The position numbers and the translations under genes were made by a program. From Shewanella japonica (lineage in GTDB: Bacteria; Pseudomonadota; Gammaproteobacteria; Enterobacterales; Shewanellaceae): 64,000 nucleotides of DNA. The stretch covers positions 2,711,001 to 2,775,000 of the forward strand of contig NZ_CP020472.1 in NCBI RefSeq assembly GCF_002075795.1. The letters run 5' to 3'. Positions 47,860-56,980 of this stretch are shown here, piece after piece. The number at the start of each line of letters is the position of its first letter. The stretch's first letter is position 1. The notes under the pieces are model-generated. The model made no database searches. It was not told the DNA's origin and saw only the letters and a list, made by a program, of their open reading frames with translations.

Positions 47860-47875
47860 GGGTAAACGTTTACCC
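47860..47875. promoter_or_regulatory. Candidate operator of the galactose regulator
   Basis: GGGTAAACGTTTACCC is a perfect 16-bp palindrome with central CG, the form of LacI/GalR-family operators. It lies 85 bases upstream of galT and 100 bases upstream of the divergent LacI gene, so both could be controlled. Confidence 0.75.
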
Positions 47876-47975
47876 TCTTTTGTGCAATAGCTATTTTTAA
47901 TTGGACTATTTGTTTGCTAAACCCGAGTTAGAAAGGTAATTTACTGCTACTAATAACTTTCATTCAGGATATGTT

Positions 47976-48974
47976 GTGTCAAAAGCAACCATTAAAGATA
48001 TCGCCAGAGCCGCCAATGTATCTGTGGCTACTGTATCGCGTGTCGTTAATAATGGACCCAAAGTGGGCGCTAAAACCCGAGAACGTATTCAACACCTAAT
48101 TAGCACTATGGGGTATCAGCCCAATATTAATGCCCGTTCATTGGTCATGAAAAAAGCAGCTACCATTGGTGTGGTTATTCCTGATGTTGCTGACCCATTT
48201 TTTGCAGCACTCGCCAATGGAATCGACCAAATTGCGCGAGAAAATAAAGTGCAGCTACTTATCAGTACAGGCCAAGTGAGTGCTGAATCAGAAATGAAAG
48301 CGATAACGTCTTTGATGCAACAGCGCTGTGAATCAATCGTGATTCATAGCAAAAAAATACCAGATGAAACATTAATCGCTTTGTTTAACGATAACCCAAA
48401 GTTTGTATTAATTGATCGCTATATTGAAGCAATCAGTCACCGCTGTATTTGGCTTGATAACCACATTGGTGGTCAAAAAGCGGCTGACTATTTCTCCGAG
48501 TTAAATCATAGCAATATTGCGTGTGTGAACAGTAATCTGGATATTGATGATCCAAAAGAACGTTTGGCAGGATTTCAACGTGGTTTAGCAAGTCATGGCT
48601 TAACACTCAATGATAAATTAATCACCTATGCATCACCTAGCCTGCAAGGTGGAGAACAAGCGGCTCAAGATTTACTTAAACAAAATACTCCCTTCAGTGC
48701 CATATTTGTATATAACGACGCTATGGCAATTGGCGTTATTTCTACCCTTGAAGATAAAGGCTTGTCAGTACCTAATGATGTTTCCGTCATCGGCTTTGAT
48801 GACGTGTTATTATCACGTTATTCAAGACCTAAGCTAACAACCTTACGTTACCCTATTGATTCTATGGCTAAAAATGCGGCCTTATTAGCCCTGTCAGCTA
48901 ATATTAATCCAACAGCACAATCATCATCTTATTCACCAGAGTTAGTGATAAGAGAGTCTACTCAAGCCTTATAA
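47976..48974 (+). CDS. LacI/GalR-family regulator, probably of galactose use
   Basis: A 332-residue regulator with the LacI-type DNA-binding head (ATIKDIARAANVSVATVSRV, residues 4-23, with hinge NINARSLVMKKA) and a periplasmic-binding-protein-like sugar domain. GTG start at 47976 with an AGGAT site upstream. The divergent position next to galT and the palindrome between them point to control of galTK; the effector is unproven, so I do not give the name galR. Confidence 0.88.
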   Translation: MSKATIKDIARAANVSVATVSRVVNNGPKVGAKTRERIQHLISTMGYQPNINARSLVMKKAATIGVVIPDVADPFFAALANGIDQIARENKVQLLISTGQVSAESEMKAITSLMQQRCESIVIHSKKIPDETLIALFNDNPKFVLIDRYIEAISHRCIWLDNHIGGQKAADYFSELNHSNIACVNSNLDIDDPKERLAGFQRGLASHGLTLNDKLITYASPSLQGGEQAAQDLLKQNTPFSAIFVYNDAMAIGVISTLEDKGLSVPNDVSVIGFDDVLLSRYSRPKLTTLRYPIDSMAKNAALLALSANINPTAQSSSYSPELVIRESTQAL

Positions 48975-49086
48975 ATTATCGACCATTTTCATTGTAAAAA
49001 ATTGAAGTACGTTCTGTAAATATTGCAGCAAAAAGCATTAAAACCGACTAAAATAGCGCCTTTTTAGGATCTGGCTAGATAAACTA

Positions 49087-49752
49087 ATGAAACTCAGTAA
49101 ACGCTTATTACAAATATGTCATATGGTAGAACCAGGGTTTGATCATATTTGGGATTGTTGCTGCGATCATGGTTACCTCGGCGCTGCACTATTAAAACAA
49201 CAATCTGCTAAGGTCCATTTTGTTGATATTGTGCCAGAATTGATGTCAAATTTAAGCCACAAATTGAACCATTTCTTTGCTGATACCAACACTTGGCAAA
49301 CCCACTGTATCGATGTTTCCTTATTACCGTTAACTCAATACCAAGGCCATCACTTGGTAATCATTGCAGGCATTGGCGGCGACTTAATGAGTGATTTAGT
49401 CACTAACATACTTCATGCTCATCCTGATCAAGTAATAGATATACTCCTGTGTCCAGTTCATCACCAATTTGAACTGCGCCAAAATCTTTCAAATCTACAT
49501 TTATCGTTAAAAGCGGAAGTATTGATTGAAGAAAATGGCCGCTACTATGAAGTCATTCATGTCACCAATAACGCTGACAAGATGAAACCAATTAGTTTAA
49601 CTGGTGAGCTTTTTTGGCAAACAGATTGCGAAGAGCAAAAATTGATAAATCAGCAATACCTGCATAAAACGTTAGCGCATTATCAGCGAATTCAAAAAGG
49701 ACAACCCTTGCTGGTCAAAAACGTCATTAACGCTTATGAACAGTTACTATAA
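49087..49752 (+). CDS. Methyltransferase of the TrmK type
   Basis: A 221-residue protein with class I methyltransferase motif I in the form WDCCCDHGYLGAALL (near residue 20) and HHLVIIAGIGGDLM near 95, as in TrmK, which makes m1A22 in bacterial tRNA. Gram-negative relatives are less studied, so the substrate is inferred. No operon neighbours are close; the LacI gene ends 112 bases upstream. Confidence 0.78.
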   Translation: MKLSKRLLQICHMVEPGFDHIWDCCCDHGYLGAALLKQQSAKVHFVDIVPELMSNLSHKLNHFFADTNTWQTHCIDVSLLPLTQYQGHHLVIIAGIGGDLMSDLVTNILHAHPDQVIDILLCPVHHQFELRQNLSNLHLSLKAEVLIEENGRYYEVIHVTNNADKMKPISLTGELFWQTDCEEQKLINQQYLHKTLAHYQRIQKGQPLLVKNVINAYEQLL

Positions 49753-49920
49753 GCTTATGATCGTAAGTACATAAAAGCACAAATTATTGGCATAATTATC
49801 TTTGTACGTTCAATTTTATTCAGCCCCTATTAAGCAAATTTGGCTACACTGTTAATCGACATGTAATCAGTTTAATTCTAACGATGTTATTACGTTCTCA
49901 TTTAAGCAAAAAAGGCACCC

Positions 49921-50457
49921 ATGAAAATCGCACAGTACCAAGCAAGTCAAGCAGAAACCGTTATAGAGCTTTTTGCTAATGTATTTTCCGACTCAGAGGG
50001 AGCTGATGAAGGGCAAGTTATTGCAAGGCTTGTCGATGATTTAATCACAACAACTGACTCAAAGGATCTTATTGGTTTTGTTGCCACTGAAAACGAGTTT
50101 GTTATTGGTTGCATCTTCTTCAGTCGACTTGTTACTGCGAATAACGCAAACGCATTTATCTTGTCTCCTGTTGCGATTAATACCGAGAACCAAGGTCAGG
50201 GAATCGGGCAGAAACTGATTCTTGAAGGTTTGTCTTATCTTAAAGCAACTGGTGTTGAACGTGTGTTTAGTTATGGCGACCCTAACTACTACAATAAGGT
50301 TGGCTTTAAGCAGATTAACGATTCCATTATTACTGCCCCCTTCACATTAACGTATCCAGAAGGCTGGATTGCACAAACGCTTAATGAGTTAGAGATTAGC
50401 AAACAAGACAGCGTTATAAGCTGTGTTGATGCACTGAACAAACAAAAATATTGGTAA
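49921..50457 (+). CDS. GNAT-family N-acetyltransferase (YhbS-like)
   Basis: A 178-residue acetyltransferase with the acetyl-CoA motif A (LSPVAINTENQGQGIGQKLI near residues 80-100) and the DPNYYNKVGFKQI segment typical of YhbS-type proteins. The substrate is unknown. It appears monocistronic. Confidence 0.85.
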   Translation: MKIAQYQASQAETVIELFANVFSDSEGADEGQVIARLVDDLITTTDSKDLIGFVATENEFVIGCIFFSRLVTANNANAFILSPVAINTENQGQGIGQKLILEGLSYLKATGVERVFSYGDPNYYNKVGFKQINDSIITAPFTLTYPEGWIAQTLNELEISKQDSVISCVDALNKQKYW

Positions 50458-50921
50458 TTTATTGTAAATAATTTCAATTACCCGTTCTTTGAATAAACGC
50501 TGATATATGAAATTTAATAAGGATTTAATTGTCCGATTAAGCCTGCTTGCAAGAACTTATGACTTAATTACATAACCTACCCCTGCAAGCTGGCACGACT
50601 TCCCTCATGTTTTCATTTCTATTGTAACTTTTCTGCGAATTGTTATGAGTACACAACCACATAATTGCTCAATGTTAACTGAAATCAATTCTGGTTAGAC
50701 AGAAAATATACTCATGCTAATATTAATTCATCAATGTTAATTTAGTTTTAGCTTGTATTATTACCAAGTAATAATACAAGTTACTGAATTATTTATTGAT
50801 TTAACCAAGGAAAGGATGCAATAGCTCAAGGAAGGAGTGCAATACTACCCCTTTATGCTTCTGAGCAAATGTTTGATTGTATTACCTTTATCTAGACATT
50901 AACTATTTTGGGATGTTAAAC
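50458..50921. other. Structured non-coding gap upstream of an exported protein gene
   Basis: About 460 bases without a gene. It holds the 12-bp inverted repeat at 50752-50780 and an imperfect direct repeat, AAGGAAAGGATGCAATA and AAGGAAGGAGTGCAATA, between about 50808 and 50845. These precede the next gene by 80-170 bases and may belong to its promoter or leader. Confidence 0.45.
50752..50780. repeat. 12-bp perfect inverted repeat
   Basis: CTTGTATTATTA (50752-50763), loop CCAAG, TAATAATACAAG (50769-50780), extendable by two weaker pairs. No T-run follows. It is too far (about 300 bases) from the GNAT stop to be its usual terminator; a leader hairpin or operator is possible. Confidence 0.55.
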
Positions 50922-51299
50922 ATGAAAACATATAAATCGATATTAACGACTTTAGGAATCCTATTGAGTTTTAGCGCAGTTGCAAGTGATGACATATCAG
51001 CTCCAAACCATAAAGACTACGTTGCAAACGAATTATTAAAAGACCTTTCTGACTGCTATGTAAAATATGATTTTATTGGTAAAGATACTAGTGCTATTGA
51101 AAGTGTGCTCAGTCTATATGATCAAGAACAAGTTCGTGTATCAATTAATAAATACAATAGCCGATTTTACCAAGCCATGGCTTTAGGGGTTAATAGTGTT
51201 GAGCGAACACAACTAGCTCGTGGATGTGGAAGAATTAATCAAAGAGCAATCTCAATTAACGAGTATGTTGACAATAAAGTAAGTAAAACTGCTGAATAA
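50922..51299 (+). CDS. Exported hypothetical protein
   Basis: A 125-residue protein with a signal peptide (MKTYKSILTTLGILLSFSAV, cleavage near VAS/DD) and a polar, charged mature part with two cysteines (DCYVKYDF and GCGRI) that may form a disulfide. I do not recognise a family. I choose ATG 50922 because the leader begins there; an upstream TTG at 50877 would bury it. A terminator follows. Confidence 0.65.
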   Translation: MKTYKSILTTLGILLSFSAVASDDISAPNHKDYVANELLKDLSDCYVKYDFIGKDTSAIESVLSLYDQEQVRVSINKYNSRFYQAMALGVNSVERTQLARGCGRINQRAISINEYVDNKVSKTAE

Positions 51300-51309
51300 T
51301 TTTGTTTAT

Positions 51310-51352
51310 CAGTATATTATAAGTGTGGGAATCGCTTGTAATATACTGTTTT
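51310..51352 (+). terminator. Terminator of the exported hypothetical gene
   Basis: A 14-bp stem with one G-T wobble (51310-51323 with 51335-51348), 11-base loop, followed by TTTT. Confidence 0.75.
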
Positions 51353-51517
51353 AATATGCCTAGTTAACTTCAATCCTAAAAACTCGTTATACTTTTACTT
51401 GCCAACGAATAATTACCTCACAAGAAAACCTCAACTGCTCCCTGACTTTACTCGAATCACAACATCTGATTTAAACCAAATCCGAAATAGATAGGAAGTT
51501 CACTTTACACAGGTAAC

Positions 51518-51536
51518 GATAACAATTATCATTAAC
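51518..51536 (+). promoter_or_regulatory. Candidate Fur box
   Basis: The 19-mer starting at 51518 matches 15 of 19 positions of the classical Fur consensus (GATAATGATAATCATTATC). It ends 46 bases before the start of the three-gene PepSY operon, whose members are typically iron-regulated. Confidence 0.7.
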
Positions 51537-51582
51537 ATTAGGATTTAGATTAAGTTAACCTCGGATTAGACAAATTACTTTT

Positions 51583-51879
51583 ATGGATAAAACAGATAGT
51601 TACCAAGGTAATGCAACATTCACACATTTAAAAGCCCGTAGCTTTGCCGCTATTGTGCTGGCATTAATAACAGCGACTGTCATGATCCCAGGGATGACAA
51701 CTTACCTTCCTTTTCATCAAAATGATGCTATTGGTATCCCGATTTTACTGTTTTCTTTTATTTGGACAGCTCTTTTCATCTACAGCTATATGGCGACCTC
51801 AGTAAAGTACGTGTATTTAATTATGTTGACGCTGATTATTTCTCACTCTCTTCTAGCCTATTTCTCATTAGTCGGTTAA
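51583..51879 (+). CDS. Small membrane protein, DUF3649-like
   Basis: A 98-residue protein with three hydrophobic segments (about residues 20-40, 48-68 and 74-95). Position and size fit DUF3649, a membrane protein usually found upstream of PepSY and DUF3325 genes in iron-uptake loci; the family label is by context and memory. A Fur-like box lies upstream and the PepSY gene starts 10 bases after the stop. Confidence 0.7.
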   Translation: MDKTDSYQGNATFTHLKARSFAAIVLALITATVMIPGMTTYLPFHQNDAIGIPILLFSFIWTALFIYSYMATSVKYVYLIMLTLIISHSLLAYFSLVG

Positions 51880-51889
51880 CGGTAAAGTA

Positions 51890-53515
51890 ATGAAAAGTCT
51901 AACAATAAAAAAACTATATAAACTCCATTCCTGGGTTGGCATCATTACTGGAATATTACTGTTCATTATTGCCTTTACAGGTGCCGTTGCTGTTTTTGCA
52001 AAACCAGAATTAACTGTATGGGCAAATAACGCAATTCGAGGTCCAATTGAAAGTACCTCTGCACAATTAGCAGAAAAAGTGCATCAGCATGCCGCTGAAG
52101 TTGGTCCTGAATATTTAGAAGAAGTTCATATCCAACTACCTGATGCTAAAAACTCGGCCACGGTTCGGCTTATTTATGAAGGTCACTTTATTGATGAAAA
52201 TGGCAAGGAAGAGCACAAAGGCGTAGTTTATGAGTTAGATCCCAATACACTTAAGATCACTAATAAAACCGATATGGAGAGCTTTTTTAGTCTTATTAAA
52301 CTCAATATGGCCACGTTCATTGCTCATTTTCATGCAGACTTACATTTAGGGCGACCTATTGGGTTAATTCTCACCGGATTATTAGGCTTAACACTAATGG
52401 TGTCGATCGCCACCGGGATAGTTATTCATAGAAAAATTTTGGCTCAATTATTTACTTTTAGACTCAGTAAAAGTTTTTCACTTGCATTAAATGATGGCCA
52501 TAAAGTAATGAGTGTTTGGGCTGTGCTTTTCCACTCTATGATTGCATTTACAGGTGCTTTTTTAGGCTTAGCAACTGTCATTTTAGTGCCTGCAGCAGCT
52601 TACGTCAGCTTTAATGGCGACCAAGAAAAATTAATTGAAACCTTTACCGCAATAAAACCACCTATCATGGCCGAAGTCGCAGCAACAACAAAGCTTGCAA
52701 CAATTTTACAAGCTAGCGAACAACAAAGACCAGACTTAACATTTAATCGTGTAGCAATAATGGGCTATGGCGATAAAAATGCTTTAGTCTACTTATTCGG
52801 AACCGGTGGTGAACAGCTCGGCGGTGAGACCTTAATTTATCAAGGTAGCAATGCTGAGTATATTAACACCCAAGCAAATTTCGGTCGGCTTGAAGGCATA
52901 ACAGGAAAAATCCTAGACGCGATGTTTCCATTACATTTCGGAAATTTTGGCGGCGTTTTCATTAAAGCGATTTGGGCGATATTAGGCCTGAGTACTGCAC
53001 TGATACCAATATCAGGCATTATGTTATGGATAGAAAGAGGTATGAATGCCAAGCACCCTGCACATAGTCGAGAAACATATATTAGATTCAATAAATTACT
53101 TATAGGTAGTTGTGCAGGACTAGTTTTAGCTACCGTAGTGTTGTTCCCAACTCAATTGATTGTCAATAAATGGTATCCAGGTATTGATGCCACCAGCTTA
53201 TTATTTTATGTGTTCTTCATAACTTGGTTTCTGGCTTGCTGTCTGCCTTTTGTTATGAGTGCCAAAAAGGCCATGCAATGCCTCACCCTTACCACATCTT
53301 GGTTATTGATTCTCATCATGCCAATGGACGCCATCTTAACCAACAGTCACCTTCTTAATGTCTTTGTTACAGGTCATTACGTCTCTGTTGGCGTCGATTT
53401 AGTATTATGCATCTTGGGTATTGCTTTATTACTAATGTATCAAAAATTAAATAGCACTTTATCGTTGAATGAAACGTATCAAACTTCAACACTGCAACTT
53501 AAAGAAGGAATCTAG
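51890..53515 (+). CDS. PepSY-associated membrane protein, iron-related
   Basis: A 541-residue protein with PepSY_TM architecture: first helix and signature LYKLHSWVGIITGILLFI (about residues 8-25), a periplasmic PepSY-containing loop, further helices near 155-175, 205-235, 360-385, and C-terminal helices. Conserved His in the LHSW and similar membrane positions (AHFHADLHLGRP) suit heme or metal binding. Relatives are linked to siderophore reduction or ferric uptake. It lies in the middle of a Fur-box operon. Confidence 0.82.
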   Translation: MKSLTIKKLYKLHSWVGIITGILLFIIAFTGAVAVFAKPELTVWANNAIRGPIESTSAQLAEKVHQHAAEVGPEYLEEVHIQLPDAKNSATVRLIYEGHFIDENGKEEHKGVVYELDPNTLKITNKTDMESFFSLIKLNMATFIAHFHADLHLGRPIGLILTGLLGLTLMVSIATGIVIHRKILAQLFTFRLSKSFSLALNDGHKVMSVWAVLFHSMIAFTGAFLGLATVILVPAAAYVSFNGDQEKLIETFTAIKPPIMAEVAATTKLATILQASEQQRPDLTFNRVAIMGYGDKNALVYLFGTGGEQLGGETLIYQGSNAEYINTQANFGRLEGITGKILDAMFPLHFGNFGGVFIKAIWAILGLSTALIPISGIMLWIERGMNAKHPAHSRETYIRFNKLLIGSCAGLVLATVVLFPTQLIVNKWYPGIDATSLLFYVFFITWFLACCLPFVMSAKKAMQCLTLTTSWLLILIMPMDAILTNSHLLNVFVTGHYVSVGVDLVLCILGIALLLMYQKLNSTLSLNETYQTSTLQLKEGI

Positions 53516-53516
53516 C

Positions 53517-53768
53517 ATGACATTATTATTCGCGTTAATGACGGCATATTTTGCGACATTATTATTAAATGCGGCAGGTACATTTACTAATAACAACATT
53601 CGTAAAGGTTTTTCGGCATTATTGAATATTACTTCTGTGGTGATGTTTATTACCGTATACGGTACCGCGCGTGGCGTTTTTGTATACCTTGCTGTTGTCG
53701 CACTATTCGGGATTATATTGAGTTTTTTCAATCGTAATACAACAATTTCAGCCAACGATATAAGCTAA
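53517..53768 (+). CDS. Small membrane protein, DUF3325-like
   Basis: An 83-residue protein with three hydrophobic segments. Its position after a PepSY gene matches DUF3325. AAGGA lies eight bases before ATG 53517, which I prefer to an in-frame start inside the PepSY gene (53469). The gap to the PepSY stop is one base, so translation is probably coupled. Confidence 0.72.
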   Translation: MTLLFALMTAYFATLLLNAAGTFTNNNIRKGFSALLNITSVVMFITVYGTARGVFVYLAVVALFGIILSFFNRNTTISANDIS

Positions 53769-53852
53769 CTTGTTAGCATCAATAGTGAATGGGGCATTGA
53801 GTTAACTGTTAATTAATAGCAGTTATTGATAGGTGAGGAATAAGCTAGCCGC

Positions 53853-54548
53853 TTACTTATGCAAGGCAAATTTCACCGCACTCGCTGCGTGAATCTGTGT
53901 CGTATCATAAAGTGGCACCTGAGTATCTTGTTGCTGTAACAATAAGGCAATTTCAGTACAGCCCAAGATGACCGCTTGAGCCCCCTGCTGGTAAAGATCA
54001 TCGATTATTTCAAGATATTGGTTACGAGATGACTCCTTAATCTCACCAAGACATAACTCTGAATAAATAATGTGATGAATCATCTTTTGTTGTGTTTCGT
54101 TCGGGACAATGACATCAATACCATGATGTTCGGCTAACCTTCCCTTATAAAAATCTTGTGACATAGTAAATTGAGTGCCAAGTAAACCCACGGTACGAAC
54201 ACCATCTAGAAGCAGAGTGCTAGCTGTAGCGTCGGCTATATGCAGCAAAGGAATAGAGATAGCTCGCTGTACTTCTTCTGCCACTTTATGCATGGTATTA
54301 GTGCAAATAAGTAAACAGTCAGCACCACCCGCTTCAACCGATTTAGCCGCGTTTGATAAAATTTCAGCAGTTTGTTGCCAATTACCTTGGTGCTGTAGTG
54401 ACTCAATCTCAGCAAAGTTAACACTAAACAGACATATTTTGGCTGAATGAAAGCCACCTAGTGACGCCTTGATTCCTTGATTGATTGCCTTGTAATAGTT
54501 GCTGGTTGACTCCCAGCTCATTCCGCCTAACAAGCCTATTGTTTTCAT
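53853..54548 (-). CDS. Aspartate/glutamate racemase-family protein
   Basis: A 231-residue PLP-independent amino acid racemase fold with the two catalytic cysteines in CTNTMH (about residue 83) and GCTEIAL (about 194). YgeA-type relatives have broad or amino-acid-specific activity; the substrate is unknown. I choose ATG 54548 (MKTIGLLGGMSWEST) with GGGAT upstream; the frame extends 14 codons further without family support. Confidence 0.85.
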   Translation of the reverse strand: MKTIGLLGGMSWESTSNYYKAINQGIKASLGGFHSAKICLFSVNFAEIESLQHQGNWQQTAEILSNAAKSVEAGGADCLLICTNTMHKVAEEVQRAISIPLLHIADATASTLLLDGVRTVGLLGTQFTMSQDFYKGRLAEHHGIDVIVPNETQQKMIHHIIYSELCLGEIKESSRNQYLEIIDDLYQQGAQAVILGCTEIALLLQQQDTQVPLYDTTQIHAASAVKFALHK

Positions 54549-54768
54549 TGTGTCATCCCATCTTACATGCGAAAAACATGATTCATCCAATTCAATTTGT
54601 TGTACATACTGCCATTAATACGCCACTCTTTCATACAGTCATTCAGTATGCTCATAACCTTATCGAATAAGGCTCAAATTGTTATCGGGTTTCTTTTACA
54701 ATTGCCTCAATATTTCATCATTAACAACACTATAATGTGTAAAAGATTTTCAAAATTAAGTTGATATT

Positions 54769-55695
54769 ATGCTGATTCAAGATTTACAAGTGATATTAAA
54801 AGTAGCAGAGTTTCGCAGTATAACTGCTGCTGCAAACAGCCTTGATATGCGAGTTGCGACAGCCAGTGCTGCAGTCAAACGCGTCGAGACACATTTAGGG
54901 GTTGAACTATTCATAAGAACCACACGACAGCTGAGGTTATCACCAGCGGGAGAGCGTTACCTTCCACACTGTCAACAAGCCGTTCAATTACTCGACAATG
55001 CCCAACAAAACGTACGAGATGACTCTGATGTACTACAAGGAGAAATCCGAATAGCACTATCATCAGATCTAGGTCGAAATGTTGTCATCCCTTGGATTGA
55101 TGAATTCCTTATTTCTAATCCTGACGTTAGCGTTCGTAGCAATATCAGCGATAGTAATATCGATTTTTATCGTGACTCAGTTGATATGGCGCTAAGGTAT
55201 GGCTCACCCACTGATGCCAGTACTTATGGGTTTAAAATCTGCGATATTCCACGTGTCGTATGCGCAGCTCCCGAATACCTTAAAAAGCAAGGTAAACCGC
55301 AGCATCCGCACGAGTTAAAAAATCACAATGCACTTTTGTATCAACTGCGTGAGGTCGTTCAAGATGAGTGGACGTTTACCCAACAGCAGGACACGATTAA
55401 AACTAAACTTGTCGGTAACCGAAGTTCGAATGATGGCGATTTAGTGCGACGTTGGTGTGTTTCGGGGCAAGGTATAGCGATAAAATCATGCTTAGATATG
55501 GCTGATGATTTACTCAATGAACGCGTCACGCCACTGTTATTAGATTATCAAGCTACCCCGACAGAGCTGTGGTTAATCTGTCCAAGCCGCCAGTCAATCA
55601 CCCCTACAGTGAGACGATTACGTGATTTATTTAGGGATAAAGTCGCAGGACTGAAAACTCAACTGGTAAATAAAGGCATAATTGCCAATGGTTAA
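54769..55695 (+). CDS. LysR-family transcriptional regulator
   Basis: A 308-residue regulator with an N-terminal winged helix (VAEFRSITAAANSLDMRVATASAAVKRVE) and a LysR substrate domain. It is divergent from the racemase gene by about 220 bases and convergent with the TauE permease gene; neither is a proven target. Confidence 0.87.
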   Translation: MLIQDLQVILKVAEFRSITAAANSLDMRVATASAAVKRVETHLGVELFIRTTRQLRLSPAGERYLPHCQQAVQLLDNAQQNVRDDSDVLQGEIRIALSSDLGRNVVIPWIDEFLISNPDVSVRSNISDSNIDFYRDSVDMALRYGSPTDASTYGFKICDIPRVVCAAPEYLKKQGKPQHPHELKNHNALLYQLREVVQDEWTFTQQQDTIKTKLVGNRSSNDGDLVRRWCVSGQGIAIKSCLDMADDLLNERVTPLLLDYQATPTELWLICPSRQSITPTVRRLRDLFRDKVAGLKTQLVNKGIIANG

Positions 55696-55736
55696 TATCA
55701 AGTGTTCACGGATGTGCCCTAACCTCTGTTTTTAGT

Positions 55737-56477
55737 TTACCCACCTGTGACTCCTGAATAGATCATTTTTATGCCAACTAGAAATAATACCCAATAACTA
55801 AAGGTATAAATCAACTGCTGTGAAATGCGATTAACCAGCCAAACACCTGTTCTTACACCTAAAAAAGCTATTGGCACTAACAATAATGAGGTATTCAGGT
55901 TTGCTGCATCAAACTGCCCCATATAGGTATATGGAATAAGCTTTATAAAGTTAATCAGAGCAAAAAACACCACACTTGTACCAATTAATTGCGCTTTAGG
56001 TAAATTTTTAGGTAATAACGCCATACTCACTGGTGGACCACCAGCATGGGCAATCGTGCTGGCAAAACCTGACGTCAGCATTAACAGGTGATTATTAACT
56101 TTTGAAGGAGTCTGGCTTTTTTTACATAGAAATTTTTGCGCTAGAAAAGCCATTGCTAAGCCACCAATTATAAACTCCACGATATGTGCAGGCAGACTTC
56201 CCATAAAATAAGCAGCAACAATAATACCTATGATGGCAAAAGGCAGCATTTGCTTTAACTCATGGTAGTTACAATTTTTTCGATGGTAATAAAGGGCAAT
56301 CAAGTCCATAACGCATAACAGAGGTAATAGTATTGCTGCGGCTTGTATAGGCGAAACAGTTAATGCCATCAGCGGTACTGACAGCATTCCCAAAATACCT
56401 CCTACGCCCCCTTTGCCCATGCCATAAAAAAACACTGCGGGTATAGCGGCAAGATAAAAGTTAACATCTGAAATCAT
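55737..56477 (-). CDS. TauE/SafE-family anion permease
   Basis: A 246-residue membrane protein with about eight helices in two repeats. The first ends with GMGKGGVGGILGMLSVP and the second with SGFASTIAHAGGPPVSMALL, the typical TauE motif pair. The family exports sulfite, sulfoacetate and similar anions; the substrate here is unknown. It is separated from the upstream monooxygenase gene by a terminator. Confidence 0.88.
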   Translation of the reverse strand: MISDVNFYLAAIPAVFFYGMGKGGVGGILGMLSVPLMALTVSPIQAAAILLPLLCVMDLIALYYHRKNCNYHELKQMLPFAIIGIIVAAYFMGSLPAHIVEFIIGGLAMAFLAQKFLCKKSQTPSKVNNHLLMLTSGFASTIAHAGGPPVSMALLPKNLPKAQLIGTSVVFFALINFIKLIPYTYMGQFDAANLNTSLLLVPIAFLGVRTGVWLVNRISQQLIYTFSYWVLFLVGIKMIYSGVTGG

Positions 56478-56485
56478 AAAACGCC

Positions 56486-56512
56486 AAAAAAGCCTTGTTC
56501 AAAAAGGCTTTT
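56486..56512 (-). terminator. Terminator of the ABM monooxygenase gene
   Basis: A 9-bp stem (56488-56496 with 56504-56512), 7-base loop, with the T-run on the minus strand. It lies between the monooxygenase stop and the TauE start. Confidence 0.8.
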
Positions 56513-56521
56513 ATTAAATAA

Positions 56522-56812
56522 TTAACCGATATGAGTCATTTCGTTCAATACAAACGAGTCGACAGCGCCTTCTGTCGCAGCCATGTAGTCAGCTAAATGT
56601 GTATTGTTCATATGTGTTTGCCATAACTCACGTGACTGCCAGTTTTCATAAAATAAAAAATGAGCAGGATTTTCATTATCTTGATGTAAGTCATAATTAA
56701 TACAACCTTCTTCAGCTCGAGTTACATCAATCAATTTTACTAGTTCTGCTTTAACCAATTCGACTTTGTCTGCTTTTGCAATAATGTTGGCAACAATCGT
56801 TAATTTACTCAT
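56522..56812 (-). CDS. ABM-domain monooxygenase-like protein
   Basis: A 96-residue dimeric-barrel protein of the antibiotic biosynthesis monooxygenase fold (VANIIAKADKVELVKAEL, then EEGCINYDLHQDNENPAHFLFYENW). Such small proteins include quinol monooxygenases and aldehyde-handling enzymes such as YgiN; the reaction here is unknown. Monocistronic. Confidence 0.85.
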   Translation of the reverse strand: MSKLTIVANIIAKADKVELVKAELVKLIDVTRAEEGCINYDLHQDNENPAHFLFYENWQSRELWQTHMNNTHLADYMAATEGAVDSFVLNEMTHIG

Positions 56813-56980
56813 AATTTAGCCCTTAATAATGTATTTGGATCTTTGTGAACCGTGTTGATGAATACATAATATCGCTATTTTTAAAAAACAAAAACACGCT
56901 AATGATTGAAACATTTTAAAATTTTAATTGATAACTAACATCACAAATAAAGATGTTTGCTAAACACAAATAGCTGTTTT

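Noticed and set aside
53764-53777. GCTAAC-TT-GTTAGC dyad at the end of the DUF3325-like gene as a terminator
   Set aside because: Stem is only six base pairs, overlaps the stop codon and has no T-run.
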